DNA from: Amphiduros pacificus
Lineage: Eukaryota > Annelida > Polychaeta > Phyllodocida > Hesionidae
Direction: 5' to 3'
Length of the DNA stretch: 64,000 nt
Assembly (NCBI GenBank): GCA_949316495.1
Contig: OX439010.1
Coordinates: forward strand, 12,074,809-12,138,808
In this document: positions 21,701 through 33,700 of the stretch, piece by piece
Layout: the number at the start of each line of letters is the position of its first letter
How positions within the stretch are numbered: position 1 is the stretch's first letter
Position numbers and translations under genes: made by a program
Notes under the pieces: model-generated
What the model was told of the DNA's origin: nothing
What the model saw: the letters and a program-made list of their open reading frames with translations, nothing else
The model's database searches: none

Positions 21701-24700
21701 TGTACATGAATTTTACATAAAGACCACAACATTTGAGGAAAAACCTCAATGGACATATATAGCATCTGTTCCGACAACACTTGAAGTCAGGTAGAAGAGA
21801 TATAGGATTTGAGTGCCTTATACCTTATGATATGTGTGTGCTTTTTGGTGTAATTTTAGTTGGTTTTGGTTATTAAAAAGGGAATTTCTTTAAAAACACC
21901 TCCCCCACACCAAAAAAAAATAATAATAAGAATGATAAAGAAATAAATAAAATAAAATGAAATCAATCAATCAATCATATGGTACTTTTTATGCTCTAGT
22001 TAGGAAGGTGAGGTTACTTGTTTTGTATGTATTATGTTGAGATGATGTTTTTGATTCACTGTCTGCAATCACTGTTGGCATTGTATCAGTTGGTATGTTT
22101 ACATAATATGAACAGTCAATATGGCCTGGTGATGACCTAGTGATAACACAAACAATATATTATGAAGCATATAAAGTTCAAGTAATGCTAGCCAATCATA
22201 TGATTGAGAGATACCGAGAAAGAGGTGATCTCTGCTCAAATGTTTTTGGATCTATCAGTATTATGTACATGTTGTTGAACACTTAAAATATTCAGTGACC
22301 ATAAAGTAAAATATTTATATCTTAGATCAAAGAACTGAATGATACATTTATTTTGAAAACTCAGTGTTGAATGTTTCAAGATTCACCTCGAGTTATAGAG
22401 TATTTTCTTAACCATAAAATAAGTTTTTTATGTCATGAGGGAGAATCTTTTTTTTCCATCAGGCTCAGATTTTTTTCTCCATTTTGTCATGTTTTAAAAG
22501 GATTGAAATGATCATTTATGAAGCAATTTCCACTTAATACCAGTATCTGTCTGTCAATATGTAAAGTACAAAACTGGGATGAGTTCTTAATTTCTTGAAC
22601 TGTATAATATGCAATTTCAAATGGATAAAGCAGAGCTAACATTTTTAGCTGCATGATAATATTGCAATGAAAAGTTATGTTTATAGTCAATAGTCACACT
22701 TCAGTGAACACTGATCAAAACATTGACATTGTTGTGATTATGATGGCTAGAGTTGTCATTTTTGGTGAGGTGATACATAATGAGAAAGATTTGTGCCAGT
22801 CATTAACATATCATGCTTCAGTTAGCAGTCACGCTTCACTTAAAAATCACTTGCCATTGATTGTAGTTGATTTATAATTCTGCACATATTTCCTGTCTCT
22901 TCTTGTGATGAGCAGTGCACAGAGGTTATGAGACTATAATTTAAAACTGGTTTTTAGTCAAATTTACAATTTCTATATGTCAATGCCATAATTACATGCA
23001 ACTGTAAGATGTGACTCCCATTATTAGATGTCAATCCAATTATTACATGCAACTGTAAGATGCGACTCCCATTATTAGATGTCAATGCCATTATTACATG
23101 CAACTGTCAGATGTGACTCCCATTATTAGATGTTAATGCCATTATTACATGCAACTGTAAGATGTGACTCCCATTATTAGATGTCAATGCCATTATTACA
23201 TGCAACTGTAAGATGTGACTTCCATTATTAGATGTCAATGCCATTAATACATGCAACTGTAAGATGCGACTCCCATTATTAGATGTTAATGCCATTATTA
23301 CATGCAACTGTCAGATGTGACTCCCATTATTAGATGTCAATGCCATTATTACATGCAATTGTAAGATGTGACTCCCATTATTAGATGTCAATGCCATTAA
23401 TACACGCAACTGTAAGATGTGACTCCCATTATTAGATGTCAATCCAATTATTACATGAAACTGTAAGATGTGACTCCCATTATTAGATGTCAATGCCATT
23501 ATTACATGCAACTGTCAGATGTGACTCCCATTATTAGATGTCAATGCCATTATTACATGCAATTGTAAGATGTGACTCCCATTATTAGATGTCAATGCCA
23601 TTAATACATGCAACTGTAAGATGTGACTCCCATTATTAGATGTCAATGCCATTATTACATGCAACTGTTAGATGTGACTCCCATTATTAGATGTCAATGC
23701 CATTATTACATTCAACTGTTAGATGTGACTCCCATTATTAGATGTCAATGCCATTAATACATGCAACTGTAAGATGTGACTCCCATTATTAGATGTCAAT
23801 GCCATTAATACATGCAACTGTAAGATGTGACTCCCATTATTAGATGTCAATGCCATTATTACATGCAACTGTCAGATGTGACTCCCATTATTAGATGTCA
23901 ATGCCATTATTACATGAAACTGTCAGATGTGACTCCCATTATTAGATGTCAATGCCATTAATACATGCAACTGTAAGATGTGACTCCCATTATTAGATGT
24001 CAATGCCATTAATACATGCAACTGTAAGATGTGACTCCCATTATTAGATGTCAATGCCATTATTACATGCAACTGTTAGATGTGACTCCCATTATTAGAT
24101 GTCAATGCCATTATTACATGCAACTGTTAGATGTGACTCCCATTATTAGATGTCAATGCCATTAATACATGCAATTGTAAGATGTGACTCCCATTATTAG
24201 ATGTCAATGCCATTATTACATGCAATTGTAAGATGTGACTCCCATTATTAGATGTCAATGCCATTAATACATGCAACTGTTAGATGTGACTCCCATTATT
24301 AGATGTCAATGCCATTAATATATTCAACTGTTAGATGTGACTCCCATTATTAGATGTCAATGCCATTATTACATGCAACTGTAAGATGTGACTCCCATTA
24401 TTAGATGTCAATGCCATTATTACATGCAATTGTAAGATGTGACTCCCATTATTAGATGTCAATGCCATTATTACATGCAATTGTAAGATGTGACTCCCAT
24501 TATTAGATGTCAATGCCATTAATACATGCAACTGTTAGATGTGACTCCCATTATTAGATGTCAATGCCATTAATACATGTATTCAACTGTTAGATGTGAC
24601 TCCCATTATTAGATGTCAATGCAATTAATACATGCAACTGTAAGATGTGACTCCCATTATTAGATGTCAATGCCATTAATACATGCAACTGTAAGATGTG

Positions 24701-27700
24701 ACTCCCATTATTAGATGTCAATGCCATTAATACATGAAACTGTTAGATGTGACTCCCATTATTAGATGTCAATGCCATTAATACATGTATTCAACTGTTA
24801 GATGTGACTCCCATTATTAGATGTCAATGCAATTAATACATGCAACTGTAAGATGTGACTCCCATTATTAGATGTCAATGCCATTATTACATGCAATTGT
24901 AAGATGTGACTCCCATTATTAGATGTCAATGCCATTATTACATGCAACTGTTAGACGTGACTCCCATTATTAGATGTCAATGCCATTAATACATGCAACT
25001 GTAAGATGTGACTCCCATTATTAGATGTCAATGCCATTAATACATGAAACTGTTAGATGTGACTCCCATTATTAGATGTCAATGCCATTAATACATGTAT
25101 TCAACTGTTAGATGTGACTCCCATTATTAGATGTCAATGCCATTAATACATGTATTCAACTGTTAGATGTGACTCCCATTATTAGATGTCCATGCCATTA
25201 ATACATGCAACTGTTAGATGTGACTCCCATTATTAGATGTCAATGCAATTAATACATGCAACTGTAAGATGTGACTCCCATTATTAGATGTCAATGCCAT
25301 TATTACATGCAACTGTAAGATGTGACTCCCATTATTAGATGTCAATGCCATTAATACATGCAACTGTTGGATGTGACTCCCATTATTAGATGTCAATGCC
25401 ATTATTACATGCAACTGTAAGATGTGACTCCCATTATTAGATGTCAATGCCATTAATACATGCAATTGTAAGATGTGACTCCCATTATTAGATGTCAATG
25501 CCATTAATACATGCAACTGTAAGATGTGACTCCCATTATTAGATGTCAATGCCATTAATACATGCAACTGTAAGATGTGACTCCCATTATTAGATGTCAA
25601 TGCCATTAATACATGCAACTGTTAGATATGACTCCAATTAATAGATGTCAATGCCATTATTACATGCAACTGTTGGATGTGACTCCCATTATTAGATGTC
25701 AATGCTATTATTACATGCAACTGTAAGATGCGACTCCCATTATTAGATGTCAATGCCATTAATACATGCAACTGTAAGATGCGACTCCCATTATTAGATG
25801 TCAATGCCATTAATACATGCAATTGTAAGATGTGACTCCCATTATTAGATGTCAATGCCATTAATACATGCAATTGTAAGATGTGACTCCCATTATTAGA
25901 TGTCAATGCCATTAATACATGCAATTGTAAGATGTGACTCCCATTATTAGATGTCAATGCCATTAATACATGCAATTGTAAGATGTGACTCCCATTATTA
26001 GATGTCAATGCCATTATTACATGCAACTGTAAGATGTGACTCCCATTATTAGATGTCAATGCCATTAATACATGCAACTGTAAGATGTGACTCCCATTAT
26101 TAGATGTCAATGCCATTATTACATGCAACTGTAAGATGTGACTCCCATTATTAGATGTCAATGCCATTAATACATGCAACTGTAAGATGCGACTCCCATT
26201 ATTAGATGTCAATGCCATTAATACATGCAATTGTAAGATGTGACTCCCATTATTAGATGTCAATGCCATTAATACATGCAATTGTAAGATGTGACTCCCA
26301 TTATTAGATGTCAATGCCATTATTACATGCAATTATAAGATGTGACTCCCATTATTAGATGTCAATGCCATTAATACATGCAACTGTAAGATGTGACTCC
26401 CATTATTAGATGCCAATGCCATTATGATACGCAGTGTGATTATATTGATGATGAACATAAAGAATTATAAGACCTTGAAAAAAAGCTTGTCTCTAATTTT
26501 CCTACCTACCCTAGTTCAAACCAGCTACCCGAAAGTGTTTTTATACTTTCTTGATGAAAAGACCTGGTATCAACTATAATGTCATTTAAAGGTATCCTCT
26601 CATGATATATTTCATCACTTTCAACAAAAAATAAAATTTCATAAAATTTCAGGGAAAAATAAAATTTCAGAGATACATTATTATGTATCATATTCACATT
26701 CTTAATATGTACCACTATTTATTGTTTTTAGCATTTAAAAAAAAACTAATCCAGTACAAAAGTGTACAGTTACTTATCAAATACGACTATATGAACTCTC
26801 ATCTGAGTCTCAAAATATTTCACTTGGCTGCTTTGTGAATCCTATGGTCTTGCATACCTCAAGATTATTTCATTTCTGTCTGACTGGAAGAAAAAAAGTC
26901 CAGAAATCATCATTTATAAAATACTTACAAAAATCATAATTATCCTGCAGAAAAGAAAATTACTGATTTTGTTGATGACACTTCAGTTATGCTTATAAAT
27001 CCAGAGCAGATTTGCAGCTTACATGAGTTTACATAAAGAAGTTTTTTTGTTTTTTTAGGGTGGGGGGGGGGGGGGGGTGTTTTGCATGTTTTGGCCAGTT
27101 ATTGATATCAGTTTTAGGTATTATTGATATCAGTTTAATTCAGAATGTTAAACTGATGACAGGAGTTTTAATAATTTAATAATTTAATTTCATTGGTTTT
27201 GGAATAAACCGTGAAAATTGGAATAATGTTCATTAAGTAGAAACTGTATTTCCTGGCCAAAGTTTCAAACATGATTAAATTCTTATCAAAATTTTGTACA
27301 TTACGTTTCTGTTTTTATATGGGGCCCGGAGTAATTTTCCTCAATTTTATCATGGAAATTTTATTGATGCTTTATTTTTTACCCTCAGCCCCTGATGTAA
27401 TCAGGCTGAGGGTATTGCAGTACTCCTGGCGTGGGTATGTATGTATGTATGTATGTCTGTATGTCTGTCTGTATGTATGTCTGTAGCGAACATCCTTGTC
27501 ATCGCGATAACTCAAGAACAAATGATGGCAGCTTCATGAAACTTGACACACATATGCATCTGGTGAAAACCTCGGACGAGTTCGATGGACGGCGACCTTG
27601 ACCTATTTTTCAAGGTCACAGGAACAATTATGTGAAATCCCAAGAATCACAATAACTCAAGAACAAATAATGGTAGCTTTATGAGATTTGACACACATAA

Positions 27701-30700
27701 GTATCTGGTGAAGACCTCAGAATTTTTTCTATGAAACATGACCTTCACCTACTTTTCAAGGTCACAGGGACAATTATGTGAAATCATCTTGTCATCGCGA
27801 TAACTCGAGAACAAATGATGGCAGCTTCATGAAACTTGACACACATATGCATCTGGTGAAAACCTCGGACGAGTTCGATGGACGGCGACCTTGACCTATT
27901 TTTCAAGGTCACAGGGACAATTATGTGAAATCCCAAGAATCACAATAACTCAAGAACGAATAATGGTAGCTTTATTAGATTTGACACACATAAGTATCTG
28001 GTGAAGACCTTAGAATTTTTTCTATGAAACATGACCTTCACCTACTTTTCAAGGTCACAGGGACAATTATGTGAAATCATCTTGTCATCGCGATAACTCG
28101 AGAACAAATGATGGCAGCTTCATGAAACTTGACACACAAAAGCATCTGGTGAAAACCTCGGACTAGTTCGGTGGACGGCGACCTTGACCTATTTTATAAG
28201 GTCACAGGGACAATTATGTGAAATCCCAAGAATCGCAATAACTCAAGAACGAATGATGGCAGCTTTATGAGATTTGACACACACAAGCATCTGGTGAAGA
28301 CCTCAGACTTCTCTTGATGGAACATGACCTTCACCTGATTTCAAGGTCACAGGGACAATTATGTGAAATCATCCTTGTCATCGTGATAACTTAAGAACAA
28401 ATGATGGCAGCTTCATGAAACTTTACATGCATAAGCATCTGGTGAAAACCTCGGACTAGTTCGGTGGACAGCGACCTTGACCTATTTTTCAAGGTCACGG
28501 ACAATTACGTGAAATCCCAAGAATCGCAATAACTCAAGAACGAATGATGGCAGCTTTATGAGATTTGACACACACAAGCATCTGGTGAAGACCTCAGAAC
28601 TTTTTCTTTGAAACATGACCTTCACCTACTTTTCAAGGTCACAGGGATAATTATGTGAAATCATCCTTGTCATCGTGATAACTCAAGAACAAATGATGGC
28701 AGCTTCATGAAACTTTACACGCATAAGCATCTGGTGAAAACCTCGGACTAGTTCGGTGGACGGCGATCTTGACCTATTTTTCAAGGTCACAGGGACAATT
28801 ATGTGAAATCCCAAGAATCGCAATAACTCAAGAACGAATGATGGCAGCTTTATGAGATTTGACACACACAAGCATCTGGTGAAGACCTCAGACTTCTCTT
28901 GATGGAACATGACCTTCACCTGATTTCAAGGTCACAGGGACAATTATGTGAAATCATCCTTGTCATCGTGATAACTTCGTGAGAACAAATGATGGCAGCT
29001 TCATGAAAATTGACACACATAAGAATCTGGGAAGACTCCACATGAGTTTGATGGACGGTGACCTTAACCTGCTTTTCAAGGTCACAGGCCCATATCAATA
29101 ATTCTAGAGTAAATGATGACAGTTTCATGATACTTGACACACCTAAGCTATCAAAGGAAGTAGATTTTATGGGTTTTTTACCCCTGCATCAATTTGCCTT
29201 GGTGCAGTGACGTTTTGTTCACAAATATTGTGTGGAGCGAATGTTGTGCAATGAGTTACCAGGGCTGAGGGTTGATGCATCTCTGATGCCTATGTTTTAT
29301 GTGTTTTTATTGAAATGAGAATATAGAAGATTTCTGCATTGTGACTACTAACTCAATGCTAACTTTGTGGCATTTTATTTTTCACAGAGGGTAACTGGTC
29401 GGAAACCAAGCATTCAAGTGCGAGGCAGTGAAGGGGTAAGTCACAACACCTTCCTAAAATGTTGTCTATAATATCATACCTAGTGTTAGTGCTGCTTGTT
29501 CTAACAATCTTCTGTTTGTGAAATTTTAATATTTTTCAATGTCCTGCTCTCAGGACTTTGGAAAGTGTCTAAATTGGAGAATTTAATTTTGTAAATTTCT
29601 GGACTTGAGACATCTTATAATTGTGTTTGGTGCCAAAGATTATTTCTTGGTAGTTCTGTATCTTACCTCTTGAAGCAAATATGTTTAGATCTGTGAAACA
29701 AACCCATATTATCCTGTGCAATAGTTCTGGAAATAAGTAGAAAGATTTGTGTCTTATATCTGTGTATGTGTGTGTATCATTTATGGTATTTTTGCCATTT
29801 TTTAAGTTGTGCTTTTTACATCTCCCTAGTGATATGGCCCATCATATGCATTTCAAGTTTGTTTTTATAATACAAGTAATGGCTTATTTATCCATCACCT
29901 ACCAGATATAAAGTCTCATTATATTGTGACAAGACTTATAAATTTTTTATACTTTAGCAACATTAACAATGAGTGTTTGGATCAAAACAAAATGATATAT
30001 GATGTATTTTAAACATCACATTCCTGCATTGTGAAAAATGAATGATAACATATCATAGGCCAGCAGACACACACAACAATATTCACCCATTAAAACTCTC
30101 CCTCATTAATCTCTGTGAAACATTGTCCATGAAAACATTGTGACATAGTCTAGAAAGAATACCAAAACTGATACATACTTGAGGCTTAAGAAAAATATGT
30201 TTCTTTTCAGTCTGTGAAAAAGACCTAAAACAGGTTTTATTTTAAACTGAAAAAGCAATGCGTAGATAACTGTGGGGAGTGTGTGTGTGTGTGTATGTGA
30301 AACCCAGATATCAGATTCTTAGAGATAAAACATTATTAGAATACCAGCTATGACTTCTCAGTGACAGTTTTTGAAAATTTTTCAATAAAAAAAGTTGTCT
30401 TGTTGACATTTCAGTCAGAATCATTCAGAAAAATGGCAACAGACCAATGATGATGACTGCAAATTAGGGCAAGATCATGGATTGGACACAGATTAGGGAC
30501 CGTACACAGATATTTATTTTCTTAAGATGAATGGACGTATAATTTTTGTCTTCAGGTGATACGAGTTCCAATAGAGAAGTCCTCAGATAATCCTGAAGGA
30601 TTCCGTAACTTTGAGTTTTCCCTGCAGAACCTCCTGGGAGATCCCAAGGGAAGCTTTGAGGCAGTTCAGCAAGATGTTGAGCAGTGAGTATGCACATCCA

Positions 30701-33700
30701 CACAAACATTATAACAAATTGACAAGAACTTTGGGCAAACCATTCATTTGATGATCACACATAAACGCAGTTGCAGAGACTACAGGCAGTTTTAAATGTA
30801 AAGCACAAAGATAGTTATTTTCATATAATGTAAGCTATTAATGACACAAACGTTTTAACTGGTTTCAAAGTTTTTATCAACTGTTTTATATTGTAAATAC
30901 TTGGTACATATTTGAGCTGTTGAATGCTCTTTGAAAACAGCTTATATCATAAGTGATTTCCACAATAGATTTATTACAAATAGACAAATACAAAGAGAGG
31001 GAGGCTATGTGAAATTATATTTGTTCTGATTACATGAACAGAGCAGCAAAGAAGCTAAGAAATTGATAAACATTCGCACTATGAAGATATATAATACTGA
31101 GAAACATTGATGGTATGTTTTCTCCCAAGATACCTCCCAACCATAGAAATGACCAGAGGGACTTATCCACACAATGTGGACAACTTGTCCACCTACTTAT
31201 CCACCTGGATAAGAAAAAAATGGTCTATAAGCCAGAAAAAAAATGTACATCAACGTCATACCACTAATGAGATTATGTATCAGTCGAAACATCATTTATA
31301 CAAGAAGGACCCTGATAGCACTGTTCTATTCGGAGCCTTATACCTGGTGCGTTTTCTCCCTGTAGATATATGGACCGTGTTGAATGCCTCGGGGTGCTGG
31401 GGCATAAGCTGACCATACGGGCCACTGATGACATCTATAAGACGACGCGGCAGCGAATGTTGTTAGCAGAGGAGGAGAGCCAAAAATCATGGTCAGTATA
31501 CACACACGTCAGCAACATTAGAAATACTCATATATTTAGGTTATTGACTTTAAGAGAATTTTTTTTAGAAAACTGAAGTTTTTTTGCATTTACGTAGTGG
31601 TATCTTAATACATTTTGTGAAATTAAGGACAAATCTTTCGGGAAGGCAGATTTTTTTTTTTTTTTTTTTTGCATGTGGTCAATCACATATTAATTAGGTA
31701 GAATTAGATGAGATAAAATGTAAAAATGGTTATACAGATTGAAGTTATTATTATGCATGATGCATTATTATTTAGTGCCAAAGAAATCAAGCCAAGTGGC
31801 CGATATATCGGGCGCAAGATCAAGAAGGTTGTGAAACGTGGCGACATAGACCTGCCGCGGAAGTCTTCTCCCTCCTACCAGGCCAACAACACAACGCAAT
31901 ATCCAAACAAAACTTCCCTCAACAAAAGCTCCAACCCACACAGCCCTAGTGGCGCCAACGTGGGACGAACTGCTCATAATTCCTCCCCGCATCAGCAGGG
32001 TAAAACTAGTCATAGTTCTTCCCCCCACCACCAGGGGACAAACAGTATTCCCAGGGCAGGACCATTGGGGCGGTCCTCACCCAACCCTAATATCATCAAT
32101 CGGCCTTACAGGTGAGAACTGACATATCGTCTTGTGAAATGTGGTACAATGTCAATACTGGGATATGTGTGTGGTGAAAACCTCCATTCCTGATATGATA
32201 TGCAATGAGGAGTATGACTCGGTCAACACAGATCTGCTGCTTCTGAAAGTTTGTTCTACAAACAGTATGCAGCAGAGGAAGTGGAAGACCTGACAGGGGG
32301 AATGATACATATAAAATCATAGAAATGTCTAAATATATTTGCCTCTGATCCATTGCTAGATTTTACCTACCTGAGATTGTTTCAGTAAGAATTTATGAAT
32401 ATTTTTAAGAGCACGTAGATATAAACGATAGGTGTTATTGATAAATCTGAGTTACTGGATTTACTCGAAAATGGGACGGAAATCACCATCCACGGGTGAC
32501 CCCCCCCAAACATTGACTTAAGGTTTAAGAATTCCTCGTCCTATTTTCGAGTAAATACAGTAATAGAACAAATGAGGAGATTTATTTACAGGATGGTCAG
32601 GTAGTTGTAAATCATATTAAGAGTTTACTGTCCTTGTTTCATATAACCTGGTAACTTGTAACATGCAACTATTTGAGGAAAGAGATACTAAATAAAGCTT
32701 TTGTGGTTTTAGAGACAGAATTATTCATCTGCTGGCAATAAGACCGTACAAAAAACCAGAACTGCTTATAAGGCTACAAAAAGGTGAGTCATCTTTTCTG
32801 CCATAGTCATATTGAAACTCTTATATAGGATGAACTCGCATGAAGACAACTATAGGCAGTGCTACATAATCTAAATGTATTTGTATTCAAACCCATACAA
32901 CATTCAATAATGGAGATGTCAGTGTTTTCATATTTTTAATTTATTATTTCACTTTTTACCACTCAGCCATAGGGCTGATGTGGTATTGTCGTTGCCTGGG
33001 CGGGCGGGCGGCGGGCGGGCGGCGGGCGTGACACTTTGTGCAGGCCGTATCTCAGCAACCGTAAACAGCAGGAGCTTCATATTTGGCATGCATGACTAAC
33101 ATTCACAGTAGATGTGCACTGTCAGGTGTTTTGACCCCTATGACCTTTGACCTTGGTGCTGTGACCTTGAGGTTTCAAATTTTGTGCAGAGCATATCTCA
33201 GCAACCGTAAATAGCAGGAAGCTCATATTTGGCATGAATGACCGTCCTGGAGTATAGCTGTGCCTCGTCATATTCATTTTGTCATTTGACCTTTGACCTT
33301 GGCTCAGTGACCTTGAACGTAAAAGAGTTGTGTATACAATATGTCAGCCTCATCAAAAATGCAATACAGGCACTTCATATCTATTGTACAGTAATATTTT
33401 AGTGACAACATATGCACTGTTCTGTTTTTTCTTTGTTTTTATCGTTGACCTTGATGCAATGACCTTGACCTTTGAATTTTTGTGCAGGCTATATCTCGGC
33501 ACCCGTAAATAGCAGGCGCTTCATATTTGGCATGCATGACTACCATTCACAGTAGATGTGCACTGTCAGATATTTTGACCCCTATGACCTTTGACCTTGG
33601 TGCTGTGACCTTGAGGTTACAAATTTTGTGCAGAGCATATCTCAGCAACCGTAAATAGCAGGAAGCTCATATTTAGCATGAATGACCGTCCTGGAGTATA

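Noticed and set aside
22970-26430. Minus-strand open frames (HVLMALTSNNGSHILQL type)
   Set aside because: The 51-bp satellite unit equals 17 codons, so frames stay open by period alone; they are broken wherever a TTAGATG-type variant occurs.
22970-26430. CRISPR-like array
   Set aside because: Units are contiguous 51-bp satellites without unique spacers, in an animal intron.
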